Positions 1 through 9,335 are shown, counted from the stretch's first letter. The stretch is 64,000 bases of DNA from UBA10438 sp964432155 (GCA_964432155.1 CAYSMF010000001.1:62001-126000); one strand, 5' to 3'. Numbers and translations: made by a program. The notes: a model not told the origin generated them from the letters alone.

Positions 1-272
1 TGGTGCAGGAGTCCCTCGTGCACGACACGAATTACAAGAGTCTTCTGCTTGAAACCGTTCAGGCAAAGGGGCAACCAGCGCCGCGGTATGTCGTCACGCG
101 CGAGGAAGGCCCCGACCACGAGAAACACTTTACCGTTGATGTAATCGTCGACGATGCTGTTATTGGCAGTGGTTCAGGTCGCAATAAGAAGGATGCTGAG
201 CAAGCCGCGGCCGAGGCCGGACTGGAGTTTCTTGCTAAGCGTTCACAGCGAAGCCGGCCGTCTGCCACGTAA
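1..272 (+). CDS. rnc: Ribonuclease III, C-terminal part (5' end outside window)
   Basis: The gene is cut by the left edge of the window. The visible 89 residues form a double-stranded RNA-binding domain: an alpha1 segment (NYKSLLLETVQ), a beta hairpin ending in FTVDVIVDD, and the closing GSGSGRNKKDAEQAAAEAGL helix with the lysines that contact the RNA backbone. This is the C-terminal domain of RNase III, which cleaves structured rRNA and mRNA precursors. The catalytic RIII domain would lie upstream. A dsRBD could occur in another protein, but a C-terminal dsRBD ending a bacterial gene is nearly always RNase III. The GTG at position 3 is an internal codon, not a start. Confidence 0.85.
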   Translation, partial: VQESLVHDTNYKSLLLETVQAKGQPAPRYVVTREEGPDHEKHFTVDVIVDDAVIGSGSGRNKKDAEQAAAEAGLEFLAKRSQRSRPSAT

Positions 273-278
273 CTTTTC

Positions 279-294
279 GATGACATAGGTCATC
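279..294. repeat. Short perfect inverted repeat between rnc and the outer-membrane peptidase gene
   Basis: GATGAC and GTCATC face each other across the loop ATAG. The stem is 6 bp and no T-run follows, so it is not a convincing terminator. It could be an operator or chance. It lies in the 46-base gap before the start codon at 319. Confidence 0.25.
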
Positions 295-318
295 ATCACA
301 ACCAGCGTCTTGTAGCTC

Positions 319-3300
319 ATGCGCGTAGTGGCTCTCACCATCTTGCTCGTGGCATTCGCCACACTTCAACCGGTCTCCGCGCAATTCCTCGGGGGCGACC
401 TTCCGTTTGGCAAGAACAAGAAGCAGTACGAGAAGTTCCAGTGGAGATACATTCAGTCGGCGAACTTCGATGTGTACTTCCACGGAGATGGCGAATACGT
501 TGCACGGTATGCCGCGCTGAAAGCAGAAGATGCACTGAAGCAGATTCAGGACGAGTTATCGTTCTCGATTACGAAGCGTATTGTTTTCATCATCTACAAT
601 TCGCACAACCAATTTCAGCAGACGAACGTCATCGACCAGTTCATGACGGAGGGTATTGGTGGTGTAACTGAGCTCTTCAAGAATCGGGTAGTCATTCCGT
701 TTGAGGGTGACTACGCGAAGTTCCGACACGTTGTGCACCACGAGCTTGTCCATGCTGTTCTGAACGACATGTTCTACGGCGGCTCGGTGCAGTCGCTCAT
801 CAACAATAGTGGCGCTGCGATGTTGCCACTCTGGATGAACGAAGGCTACGCGGAATACTCCAGCGCGCAGGGCCTCGATGTGAAGACCGACATGTTCATG
901 CGCGATGTCGCTGTGAGCGAATATCTGCGCGGCCTGAACCAGCTCAACGGATACTTTGCCTATCGTGGTGGACAAGCCTTCTGGTCGTACATCGCGACAA
1001 AGTATGGCAAGGGCAAGGTAGGGGAGGTTCTGAATCGGTTCCGCTCAATCGGCGATGTCGATCGAACATTCCGTGCAGCGTTTGGTATGACCTACGAGGA
1101 AATGTCGGAACAGTGGGCGAAGGACGAAAAGAAGTTCTACTTCCCTGACGTCAGTCGCTATGAGTACGTCGAGGACTTTGCATCGCGGCTGACCAATCAC
1201 CAGAAGCAGGACAATTTCTACAACACGTCTCCGGCCATTTCCCCTGATGGAGAGTCGGTAGCCTTTCTCTCTGATCGTGGAGATAACACCTTCGGTCTGT
1301 GGGTGATGGATCTGCAAACGAAGGATCCTCGACGCCTTGCTGCTAGTGCACGATCTACGGACTTCGAAGAACTCAACTTTCTCACGCCGGGTATTTCCTG
1401 GAATCCAAGTGGTAAGAAACTGGCCGTTGGTGCAAAGGCAGCCGGTCAGGACGCGATCTACATCGTCGACGTAGCAAGCGGCGAGTATCAATCGATTGTC
1501 GATGGCTTCCAAACAATTGGCGCAGTATCGTGGTCGCCTGATGGTAAGTTTCTGGCATTCGATGCCGACTCGGGCGGCAAGCACTCGGACATCTACATCT
1601 ACGAGTTTGCCAAGAAACGTGTGCGACGACTGACGTATGACGTGTTCACAGACATGACGCCTACGTGGTCGCCCGATGGGACATATGTCTACTTCGTCTC
1701 TGATCGCACCAAGCATACCAGCGGCAACGAGACAACGCTAAGTTTTGATCTGTCGATGTACGATGTGAACGCACGTGATATCTACCGCATTCATGTTGCC
1801 AAGGGAACAATCGAGCGCATTACACGCGATCCAGATGTTGGGAAGTACTCCATGGAGGTTACTCCAGATGGGAAGCAACTCCTCTATGTGGCCGATTACA
1901 ATGGCATCAGCAATGTCTGGAAGTTGGAACTTCAGACTGGCCGTCGTGTTGCGCTGACAAACTCTCTGCAGGAAGTAAGTCAGATCTCATTGTCAAACGA
2001 TGGGACGAAGCTTCTCTTCTCATCTCAGAACCGCGTAGGGTACGACTTGTTCCTGCTCAAGTATCCACTTGATCTGAAAGAGCGTGATACGCTTCCAATG
2101 ACGCTCTTCCGTCAGCAGCAGATCGAAGAGAAAAACGCCCTAGCAAGTGTGATGGATCGCTTGTCGACCGCTCGAGACACAACAACGGTGAGCTACGATG
2201 CCTTCGATGTCCAGCTTGAACAGGATCGATCTGTTGCACCCAATGATCTCGCTGCCGTCGAGACATCGCCCAATGGTGATGCACCGGTTGCAGACGCAGA
2301 CTTCACGCCGAAGGATTATAAGGTATCGTTTTCTCCAGACGTCGTCACGGGGAATGCGGGTTACAGCAACTGGTTCGGTGCGAACGGACAGATTCAATTG
2401 CTGTTTTCGGATATGATGGGGGACCACGAGATCTACTTCCGTGCGAACCTATTCCTCGATCTCAACAACAGTAGTTTCTTGCTCTCGTACGCATACAAGC
2501 CGGAGATCATCGACTACAACGTCGCTGTGTTCCAAAACGCTGGTTTCACGTACGTGCGACCAGAGGGCTCGTCGTCAACGAATCTGTATCGTCTTCGGAA
2601 CTATGGTGGTCTGTTGTGGGCATCGTATCCATTCTCACGCTACTCTCGAATAGATCTTGGTTCGCAAGTGATGGTGATGTCGCGCGAGAACATCGACATA
2701 CCACAGGATCCCTCGCTAACGCGATTTGTCACGGTTCCGACGTTGTCATACGTGTATGATGATGCACTGCAAGGATTCTGGGCGCCAACAAAGGGAACGC
2801 GCGCAAATCTCACGCTCGAGGCTTCGCCAAAATGGGGCTCATCTGGTCTGTCGTTCGCAACAGCTCGATTTGATGGACGACACTACATCCATCTCGGTGG
2901 ACCATACACAATTGCTGTGCGTGGAAGTGGCGGCATCAGTATTGGTGGAAATCCGCAAAAGTTCTTTATCGGTGGCGTCGATAACTGGTTCAATCGCTTC
3001 TTCTCCGATAACGGCTGGCCGTTTGTCAATCCTGAAGACTTTGCATTCACCCGACCAGGCTGGCCACTGCGCGGATGGGCGCTGAATGAACGGAACGGCA
3101 CGCAGTATGCTGTGACGAACGTTGAGTTGCGGTTCCCATTCCTCTTCTTGCTGCAAGCCGGCCCGCTCCCGTCGCTCTTCCAAGGGCTCCAAGGTCAGGT
3201 GTTTTTCGACGCTGGCGGCGCATGGGATGCACAAGGTCAGGCCCTGATGCCAAATGGGATGGTGGCACCGAATCCGATCCTTACGAGCTTCGGTGTGGGT

Positions 3301-3414
3301 ATACGATCACTTGCTCTCGGTCTGCCGCTGCGTTTTGATATAGCCTGGCGCCAAGAGCCATGGGGAGGCACGTCTGCCCCGATCTATCTCTTCTCACTCG
3401 GCGCTGACTTTTAA
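319..3414 (+). CDS. Outer-membrane gluzincin peptidase / TolB-like propeller / BamA-like barrel protein
   Basis: This 1031-residue protein has a signal peptide (about 1-21, ending PVSAQ). Residues about 45-270 resemble the peptidase MA-like (gluzincin) fold: HELVH at 141-145 and a downstream NEGYAEY (E175) give the two histidines and the glutamate that would bind zinc. Residues about 300-590 hold repeated SPDG and NPSG blades (ISPDGES, SWNPSGK, SWSPDGK, TWSPDGT) of a TolB/PD40 beta-propeller. From about residue 700 the chain is rich in alternating aromatic beta strands and ends in phenylalanine (LFSLGADF), as BamA/Omp85-type barrels do. I infer an outer-membrane protein with its peptidase and propeller on one face. 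The substrate is unknown. Its 3' end overlaps the convergent YigZ gene by 21 bp. Confidence 0.8.
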   Translation: MRVVALTILLVAFATLQPVSAQFLGGDLPFGKNKKQYEKFQWRYIQSANFDVYFHGDGEYVARYAALKAEDALKQIQDELSFSITKRIVFIIYNSHNQFQQTNVIDQFMTEGIGGVTELFKNRVVIPFEGDYAKFRHVVHHELVHAVLNDMFYGGSVQSLINNSGAAMLPLWMNEGYAEYSSAQGLDVKTDMFMRDVAVSEYLRGLNQLNGYFAYRGGQAFWSYIATKYGKGKVGEVLNRFRSIGDVDRTFRAAFGMTYEEMSEQWAKDEKKFYFPDVSRYEYVEDFASRLTNHQKQDNFYNTSPAISPDGESVAFLSDRGDNTFGLWVMDLQTKDPRRLAASARSTDFEELNFLTPGISWNPSGKKLAVGAKAAGQDAIYIVDVASGEYQSIVDGFQTIGAVSWSPDGKFLAFDADSGGKHSDIYIYEFAKKRVRRLTYDVFTDMTPTWSPDGTYVYFVSDRTKHTSGNETTLSFDLSMYDVNARDIYRIHVAKGTIERITRDPDVGKYSMEVTPDGKQLLYVADYNGISNVWKLELQTGRRVALTNSLQEVSQISLSNDGTKLLFSSQNRVGYDLFLLKYPLDLKERDTLPMTLFRQQQIEEKNALASVMDRLSTARDTTTVSYDAFDVQLEQDRSVAPNDLAAVETSPNGDAPVADADFTPKDYKVSFSPDVVTGNAGYSNWFGANGQIQLLFSDMMGDHEIYFRANLFLDLNNSSFLLSYAYKPEIIDYNVAVFQNAGFTYVRPEGSSSTNLYRLRNYGGLLWASYPFSRYSRIDLGSQVMVMSRENIDIPQDPSLTRFVTVPTLSYVYDDALQGFWAPTKGTRANLTLEASPKWGSSGLSFATARFDGRHYIHLGGPYTIAVRGSGGISIGGNPQKFFIGGVDNWFNRFFSDNGWPFVNPEDFAFTRPGWPLRGWALNERNGTQYAVTNVELRFPFLFLLQAGPLPSLFQGLQGQVFFDAGGAWDAQGQALMPNGMVAPNPILTSFGVGIRSLALGLPLRFDIAWRQEPWGGTSAPIYLFSLGADF

Positions 3415-4008
3415 CACGCCTGCCCGCGCATTCGTGCGGGACGTGATCGCCTCACTGAGCGCATCTAGCTGTTCCGCGGCTACCATCACGTCGAACGAGA
3501 TTGCGTCTCCGTACGTAGCTGTGAAGGTAGCCTGGAACTCCTCAAGCGTCCGCGTGACCGTCGAGACATCGTCGTACAAGCAGAAGACTGTGGCGTGGGA
3601 CATATCGCGCACTGTGACGCGCTCGCATGCATCAATAGCAAGCTGACCGGCTTCGGCATACGCACGTGCAAGAGGACCGACGCCAAGCTTCACACCACCG
3701 TAGTACCGAACGACAACAAGAAGTACGTCGCTCAATTGCGCTCGTTGAAGTGCAAAGAGCAGCGGCTTGCCTGCTGTGCCTGAAGGTTCACCATCGTCCG
3801 ACATCCGATACTCGAGTCCGCTCGGACCAACACGCCACGCATAACAGTGATGCACGGCATCCCAATGCTTGGAACGGAGTTCATCGAGGCATTGTTGGGC
3901 GTGTTCCTTCGAGCTGCACGGCTGGAGATAGGCGAGAAAGGTTGACCGTTTGATGGTAATTTCGCCTGTTGTAACGCTGCGAACAGTATCGTACGACGTG
4001 AAACTCAT
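3394..4008 (-). CDS. yigZ: IMPACT family protein YigZ
   Basis: The 204-residue length matches E. coli YigZ. The N-terminal IMPACT domain is clear: KRSTFLAYL, then SDDGEPSGTAGKPLL, then VVVRYYGGVKLGVGPLARAYAEA. A smaller C-terminal ferredoxin-like domain (about 140-204) follows. The IMPACT family is linked to translation control in eukaryotes; the bacterial role is not settled. The ORF extends 59 codons upstream, but that stretch lies over bshA and has no family similarity, so I chose the ATG whose product begins MSFTSYD. It diverges from bshA with only 18 bp between start codons, leaving no separate promoter space. Confidence 0.85.
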   Translation of the reverse strand: MSFTSYDTVRSVTTGEITIKRSTFLAYLQPCSSKEHAQQCLDELRSKHWDAVHHCYAWRVGPSGLEYRMSDDGEPSGTAGKPLLFALQRAQLSDVLLVVVRYYGGVKLGVGPLARAYAEAGQLAIDACERVTVRDMSHATVFCLYDDVSTVTRTLEEFQATFTATYGDAISFDVMVAAEQLDALSEAITSRTNARAGVLKVSAE

Positions 4009-4026
4009 TGACAGAAAGTGTCTCTC

Positions 4027-5166
4027 ATGCGAATTGGAATGGTGTGCTATCCCACCTACGGTGGCAGCGGCGTCTTGGCAACAGAGCTTGGTCAGGAGCT
4101 TGCTCGAAGGGGGCATAGTGTGCACTTCATCACCTATGCGCAGCCAATGCGTCTGGATCGCTTCCAGGACAACATCTACTACCACGAGGTAGAAACACCA
4201 TCATACCCACTGCTTGAGTTCAACCTCTATACATTGGCTCTTGCAGGGAAGATTCTCGACGTCGCAAAATACGAACAGCTCGATGTGGTTCACGTGCACT
4301 ATGCCATCCCGCACGCAATTAGCGCGCATTTGGCGAAAGAGATTGCGGCAGCCACTAATCCGTTCGCTCTCGTCACCACGCTGCACGGTACAGACATTAC
4401 GCTTGTGGGCATGGAACCGACATTTCATCCGCTGGTGAAGTACTCACTCGAGAAGAGTGATGCCGTAACGGCTGTGTCGGGGTTTCTCCAGGAGAAGACG
4501 CGACAAGGATTTGGTGCTGATCTGAGTATTCAGTCCATTCCCAACTTCGTCGACACAGCACTGTATACCCGCTCGGCCCCAGAAACACTTGAGCGACGCC
4601 TTCGATGCGGCGACGAGTGGATTCTCATGCACGTGTCGAACTTCCGTCCAGTGAAACGTGTCCAGGACTGCATTCGCATCCTTGCCGAGGTACGGAAGAA
4701 ACTGCCAGCCCGCTTGATCTTTGTCGGCGATGGACCAGAGCGCAGCGAAGCAGAACGTCTAACGCGAGAACTAGGCGTCGAAGAACACGTGACCTTTCTC
4801 GGCAAACAATCTGCGTTACCCGAGATTCTCTCGGTAGCTGACATCTTCCTGTTGCCATCACAGCAAGAGAGCTTCGGTCTCTCTGCACTCGAAGCAATGT
4901 CGTGCTCGGTACCGGTGATTGCAACCAACATCGGTGGTATCCCCGAAGTGGTCAAGCACGACGAGACAGGTTTCATTGCTGAACTCGGCGACGTACAACG
5001 CATGGCCAAGTACTGCGTTGAGCTCCTGAGCAATCCGAAGAAGCTGGCTGCTTTCCGTGCCAACGCACGACGTCGTGCAGTAGAGAACTTCGACATCGCG
5101 ACGATCGTACCGTTGTACGAAGAGCTCTACGAATCGGTTACAGCAAACCTCAACACTAATGTGTGA
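4027..5166 (+). CDS. bshA: N-acetyl-alpha-D-glucosaminyl L-malate synthase (bacillithiol synthesis)
   Basis: This GT4-type glycosyltransferase joins UDP-GlcNAc to L-malate, the first step of bacillithiol synthesis. The start MRIGMVCYPTYGGSG is the BshA signature: glycine-rich donor loop GGSGVLATELG, HVHYAIPHA, LHGTDITLVG. The C-terminal Rossmann half has SNFRPVKRV, FVGDGPE, LPSQQESFGLSALEAM and NIGGIPEV. At 379 residues it is normal for the family. A GTG nine bases upstream (4018) would add MSL; the ATG at 4027 fits the family start better. Chlorobi are known to make N-methyl-bacillithiol, so the gene fits the inferred lineage. bshB and bshC are not in the window. Confidence 0.88.
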   Translation: MRIGMVCYPTYGGSGVLATELGQELARRGHSVHFITYAQPMRLDRFQDNIYYHEVETPSYPLLEFNLYTLALAGKILDVAKYEQLDVVHVHYAIPHAISAHLAKEIAAATNPFALVTTLHGTDITLVGMEPTFHPLVKYSLEKSDAVTAVSGFLQEKTRQGFGADLSIQSIPNFVDTALYTRSAPETLERRLRCGDEWILMHVSNFRPVKRVQDCIRILAEVRKKLPARLIFVGDGPERSEAERLTRELGVEEHVTFLGKQSALPEILSVADIFLLPSQQESFGLSALEAMSCSVPVIATNIGGIPEVVKHDETGFIAELGDVQRMAKYCVELLSNPKKLAAFRANARRRAVENFDIATIVPLYEELYESVTANLNTNV

Positions 5167-5205
5167 CGACGAAGATTTCCATCATCACTTACCCGCACGA
5201 CAACC

Positions 5206-6573
5206 ATGACGATTGAACAGTACTTCGAGCAGCATCGCCAGCGATTTGAAGATCAACTCTGCGAGTTCCTTGCGATTCCAAGTGTGAGCACCGACCCAGC
5301 ATGTGTGCCAGACGTGCAGCGCTGCGCTGCATGGTTGTCCGACCACCTGCATGCGATCGGCGTTCCGCATGTGGAAGTAATCCCAACGCCAGGGCATCCG
5401 ATTGTCTATGCCGAGCATTGCACGGCCGGACCAGATGCGCCGACCTTGCTGTTCTATGGTCATTACGATGTCCAACCTGTTGATCCACTTAACTTGTGGG
5501 CCAACCCACCGTTTGAACCAACCATCCGCGATGGTAAGGTGTTTGCCCGTGGAGCAACAGATGACAAGGGGCAGGTGTTTCTGCACATCAAGGCCATCGA
5601 GGCCATGCTCGCTGTCAATGGTACGCTTCCAGTTAATCTGAAGCTGCTAATCGAAGGCGAAGAGGAGATTGGAAGTCCGAACCTCGCACCGTTTGTTGAA
5701 CAGCACCGTGCAAAGCTTGCGTGCGATGCGGTTGTGGTATCGGACACGTCAATGTTTGCACCAGGCCAGCCATCGATCGTCTACGGCTTGCGTGGATTGG
5801 CCTATCTGCAAATCGATATTCAGGGGCCAAACCGCGACCTTCACTCGGGATCATACGGTGGTGCTGTTGTGAATCCGATCAATGCCCTTGCGCACATCAT
5901 CGCTAAGCTGAAGGATGAGCAGGGAACAATCACCATCCCTGGATTCTACGACGCAGTGCTCGAACTCACGCCGGATGAGCGTACATCGCTCAACAACCTC
6001 GGCTACTCCGATGAGCGACTCAAGCAGGATGTCGATGTTGATGCTGTGGTTGGTGAACCAGGATTCACAACCATCGAGCGTCTTGGTGCTCGGCCAACCC
6101 TGGACGTGAATGGTATCCTGGGTGGCTTTACAGGTGAGGGAGCAAAGACAGTGCTTCCTGCGCGTGCAATGGCGAAGGTCTCGATGCGACTCGTTCCACA
6201 TCAACGTCACGACGACATTGCTCGCAAGGTGATTGACTACATCACGTCAATTGCTCCTGCTGGAACCACGGTGTCGGTGCAGGATCTGCATGGTGCCGAT
6301 CCAGTACTGGTCGACATTTCATCTCCCGCGATTGTCACAGCGGCGAAAGCACTCGAGAAAACTTTCGGCGTGCCATGTCGCTTTACACGCGAGGGCGGTT
6401 CGATCCCAGTTGTGCTGCTGTTCGATACTGTGCTCAAGGCACCGACCGTGCTCATGGGATTCGGACTGAATAACGAGAATGCGCACTCACCCGATGAGCA
6501 CTTCGCGTTATCGAACTTCCATACGGGGATGCGCGCTGCTGCACGATACTACGCCATGATGGGTCAGGCATGA
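5206..6573 (+). CDS. M20 family dipeptidase/metallopeptidase
   Basis: This 455-residue M20 (ArgE/DapE/ACY1/CPG2) hydrolase carries the metal and catalytic motifs. GHYDVQP holds metal ligand H86 with catalytic D88. ARGATDDKG has the bridging D119. EGEEEIGS at 150-157 has the general-base and metal-binding glutamates. A lid/dimerisation domain follows (GLRGLAYLQIDIQG, then RDLHSGSYGG), and the last metal-binding region is HSPDEHF near 427-433. The protein most resembles the cytosolic dipeptidase subgroup, with no signal peptide. It sits 39 bp after bshA and overlaps the EamA gene by 4 bp (ATGA), so the two are probably co-transcribed. Substrate is inferred as short peptides. Confidence 0.87.
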   Translation: MTIEQYFEQHRQRFEDQLCEFLAIPSVSTDPACVPDVQRCAAWLSDHLHAIGVPHVEVIPTPGHPIVYAEHCTAGPDAPTLLFYGHYDVQPVDPLNLWANPPFEPTIRDGKVFARGATDDKGQVFLHIKAIEAMLAVNGTLPVNLKLLIEGEEEIGSPNLAPFVEQHRAKLACDAVVVSDTSMFAPGQPSIVYGLRGLAYLQIDIQGPNRDLHSGSYGGAVVNPINALAHIIAKLKDEQGTITIPGFYDAVLELTPDERTSLNNLGYSDERLKQDVDVDAVVGEPGFTTIERLGARPTLDVNGILGGFTGEGAKTVLPARAMAKVSMRLVPHQRHDDIARKVIDYITSIAPAGTTVSVQDLHGADPVLVDISSPAIVTAAKALEKTFGVPCRFTREGGSIPVVLLFDTVLKAPTVLMGFGLNNENAHSPDEHFALSNFHTGMRAAARYYAMMGQA

Positions 6574-7493
6574 CAACGCGTAGGGCAGAACTCCTGCTTG
6601 TAGCAATCACCGTGTTCTGGGGTGCAACGTTTGCGTTCATCAAGAACGAGATGACAGACACACAGCCAAGTGTATTTGTAGCGCTGCGGTTTGGTCTGGC
6701 ATCGCTTCTTGGACTTGCACTGTGGCATCGACACCTTGCGTTGCTGTCACCTGCGGTGCGTCGCCGTGGAATTGTTCTCGGTGCTCTCTATGGAGCGGGC
6801 TTTCTACTTCAGACGGTCGGTATGCAATACACCTCCGCGTCTGCGTCTGCATTCGTCACTGGTTCAATGGTCGTCTTTGTACCGATCGTTAACCGGCTCC
6901 TACATGGCACGGCAATGCGAGTGAATCATCTCGTGTCTGTGGTGCTTGTGCTGATTGGACTCTGGTTCTTTACCTCACCACAGGAGCATGGTGTCAACAT
7001 CGGTGACGTCATCACTCTGGTGAGCTCCGTGCTGTGGGCCGTGTATCTCACCTACATTGATGTATGGACACGAGAGCTGCAAGATGAACCGAAGGCATTG
7101 AACGCACTCGTCGTCGTACAATTCATGGTGACGGTTGTCCTTGCGCTTATGCTCGTCGGTGTCGACGTCATGCGTGGTGTCCCGCTTGCACCACACTTCG
7201 ATTCGCAACTCATTACTGCGCTGCTCTACTGTGCGATCGTTGCTTCACTGGTAGCAACATTTGTACAAACGCGGTACCAGCACTACACACATCCAGTGAG
7301 AGCAGGCGTGATCTACGCACTCGAGCCCCTTGCAGCTGCCGCGATTGCGTGGATCCTTCTCGGTGAACGCTTTTCACCGATGCAGGTGCTTGGAGCTGGA
7401 GTACTCTTGGTTGGCACCATCGTGCCGGATCTCATCGCATCACGCCGAGCCGCACTTCACGAACGTACCAATGCTGGAGAACGCGTGTCATGA
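6570..7493 (+). CDS. DMT superfamily (EamA) transporter
   Basis: The 307 residues contain ten hydrophobic segments in two EamA repeats. The first starts TVFWGATFAFIKNEM and continues with ALRFGLASLLGL; the second includes SSVLWAVYLTYID and ALEPLAAAAIAWILLGE, a hallmark EamA ending. Members export or import amino acids, nucleotide precursors and other small metabolites; the substrate cannot be read from the sequence. Start and stop each share ATGA with a neighbour (M20 peptidase before, formyl-THF cyclo-ligase after), so it is in the middle of a translationally coupled run. Confidence 0.87.
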   Translation: MTTRRAELLLVAITVFWGATFAFIKNEMTDTQPSVFVALRFGLASLLGLALWHRHLALLSPAVRRRGIVLGALYGAGFLLQTVGMQYTSASASAFVTGSMVVFVPIVNRLLHGTAMRVNHLVSVVLVLIGLWFFTSPQEHGVNIGDVITLVSSVLWAVYLTYIDVWTRELQDEPKALNALVVVQFMVTVVLALMLVGVDVMRGVPLAPHFDSQLITALLYCAIVASLVATFVQTRYQHYTHPVRAGVIYALEPLAAAAIAWILLGERFSPMQVLGAGVLLVGTIVPDLIASRRAALHERTNAGERVS

Positions 7494-8077
7494 CCAAAAC
7501 GGAACAACGACAGCACATTCTCACGCTACGGAGCGCCATCGATCCAGCTGATCGACTGCTTTGGGATCAGCTCATCTTTGAGCGTGCGCATAAGCATCGC
7601 GCATTCCAACTTGCACGTCGTGTACATGTCTATCGTAGTGTACGCGATGAAGTAGAGACGCTTCCATTGATCGAATATGCGTGGGGAATTGGCAAAGACG
7701 TATATGTGCCAGTGGTTCCACCTGGAAGCACCACCATGCGCCATTGTAAGGTTACCTGGCGCACATCGTGGCGTGAAGGATCGTTCGGGATTCTTGAACC
7801 CGATAATGCAAACCCGGAAGACTATGTGGATGACGCGTCGCTGTTTGACGAGCATGCGGCGATCATCGTGCCATTGGTTGGATTCGATCGCACATGTAAC
7901 CGCTTAGGATACGGCAAGGGATACTACGATCGCTTCCTTCGTGAAGCGCGCGCAACGTCGATCGGTATAGCGTATGAAGTACAGCGTGCGATGACGATTG
8001 ATACTGGTGACCATGATGTGCCGTTGCATTGTGTTGCGACGCAAGAGCGGTGGTATGTGGCTCCAACAACTCGGTAA
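7490..8077 (+). CDS. 5-formyltetrahydrofolate cyclo-ligase
   Basis: The 195-residue product matches the 5-FCL (MTHFS/YgfA) family, which converts 5-formyl-THF to 5,10-methenyl-THF using ATP. Visible signatures are the N-terminal region with VHVYRSVRDEVET, the central WREGSFGILEP, and the substrate-binding loop RLGYGKGYYDRFL at 138-150, followed by GIAYEVQ and VPLHCVAT. Its length is typical. It overlaps the upstream EamA gene by ATGA and is followed after 18 bp by a secreted protein of unknown function. Confidence 0.9.
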   Translation: MTKTEQRQHILTLRSAIDPADRLLWDQLIFERAHKHRAFQLARRVHVYRSVRDEVETLPLIEYAWGIGKDVYVPVVPPGSTTMRHCKVTWRTSWREGSFGILEPDNANPEDYVDDASLFDEHAAIIVPLVGFDRTCNRLGYGKGYYDRFLREARATSIGIAYEVQRAMTIDTGDHDVPLHCVATQERWYVAPTTR

Positions 8078-8095
8078 CAGAGGTGCAGGAATAGC

Positions 8096-9328
8096 ATGAT
8101 CAAGCGCATCACATCATTCATTATCGTGTTTGTCGCGATCACGATCGCTGGTGTTGCACAGGAGTGTCGTGATCAATTGCTCTTGGCTGCGCATGAGCGC
8201 GTCATGACAGCAGGCCTGGATACGACTGGACACTGGTATGCCATCACGCAACCATTCGAAAACATGGTTGGACTGATCATCGATGGATTTCCTCATGGTC
8301 CATATGAATCAGCACTGCCACCACGCTTTACCCACGACGGACGTGCGTTTGCTGCGGGTGTGAAGACACTCGGACAATGGAGTATTCTAACGTCGTCCGA
8401 CACCATCAAGCTTGCGGGAGACGTACTCTTCGATGTCCGCTATCCAGCGCTTTCTGATCAGCCATGGTGGCATCATGCCAATGGTGACGACCATCGCGTG
8501 TCGACGCGTGGAAGATCATTTCGATGTTCGTCAACACCGCAGATGTTGTCACTTGATCCAACAGGTGCTGTAGCAGCATGGATTGAGACAGCAGGATCGG
8601 GTGATTTGCTGATGCGGAACGGACGTGAGATTGCGCGTGGCGAACAGGTCCTAATCGCAGGTATCTGGGCCGATGGATCGGTGGTGTACGCCATTCGATT
8701 CGGAACACGATGGTCGGTGTTTGTTGGTGAGCAGGAGATCGCTCAATCACTCATGAATGTTGGCGAGCTTCAGACAAATGTTGCGGGTACGTCGTGCGCG
8801 TTTCATGCAACAGATGCAACGGGATTATCGAAAATGTACCTCTACACTGCCGACATGCGTGAGCCATGGACAAGTCAGCCCTACGAGTATCTGTCAGGTA
8901 TGGTTCTTGCGCCATGGGAGCCCCTTGTCGCTGCTGTTGTCACACGAAATGGCAACAGGTCAGTGAGCTTCAACGGCACGGAGTATCCCGCCGGACAGCA
9001 AACGGGTCCATTGAGGTTTACTCCAGACGGGGAGTATCTGATGTATGCTGGATTTGACGGTGAGTACTTCATCACGCTCAATGGAAAGCAACATCGTGTG
9101 AAGGGGGCGGTTAATCTGCGTGTCCCGTTGCAGCTCGATCAGACAGGAACGTCGGCCGCGTGGGCAAGTTCAACAACGCTCGCCAAAGCGAATCTTGAAT
9201 ACCAGGTGCTGCGTCTCGGAAAGATGTGTGATTCCATGCTGACCGTTGTCTACAATCGCTCGAAGAACGTGTTTCAGGGACTTGGCTACATGGGGCGCCA
9301 TCTCTTTCTTCTCGAGTGCAAGCCATAA
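8096..9328 (+). CDS. Secreted protein of unknown function with propeller-like repeats
   Basis: I do not recognise a family. The 410-residue product has a signal peptide (hydrophobic residues about 5-20, ending GVAQ). The mature part has irregular repeats around LPPRFTHDGRAFAAGV, LSLDPTGAVAAWIE, LRFTPDGEYLMYAG and LQLDQTGTSAAWAS. These resemble degenerate TolB/WD40-like blades (DGxxxA/Y), so a beta-propeller is likely. Cysteines at both ends (ECRD near the mature start, LLECKP at the C terminus) may form a disulphide. It follows the cyclo-ligase by 18 bp and could be the last gene of that operon. Confidence 0.6.
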   Translation: MIKRITSFIIVFVAITIAGVAQECRDQLLLAAHERVMTAGLDTTGHWYAITQPFENMVGLIIDGFPHGPYESALPPRFTHDGRAFAAGVKTLGQWSILTSSDTIKLAGDVLFDVRYPALSDQPWWHHANGDDHRVSTRGRSFRCSSTPQMLSLDPTGAVAAWIETAGSGDLLMRNGREIARGEQVLIAGIWADGSVVYAIRFGTRWSVFVGEQEIAQSLMNVGELQTNVAGTSCAFHATDATGLSKMYLYTADMREPWTSQPYEYLSGMVLAPWEPLVAAVVTRNGNRSVSFNGTEYPAGQQTGPLRFTPDGEYLMYAGFDGEYFITLNGKQHRVKGAVNLRVPLQLDQTGTSAAWASSTTLAKANLEYQVLRLGKMCDSMLTVVYNRSKNVFQGLGYMGRHLFLLECKP

Positions 9329-9335
9329 ACGACTG

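Noticed and set aside
3423..3440. A hairpin CCCGCGC-ATTC-GTGCGGG just after the outer-membrane protein stop
   Set aside because: It has a 7-bp stem with a wobble pair and no T-run, and it is inside the yigZ coding sequence, so I do not call it a terminator.
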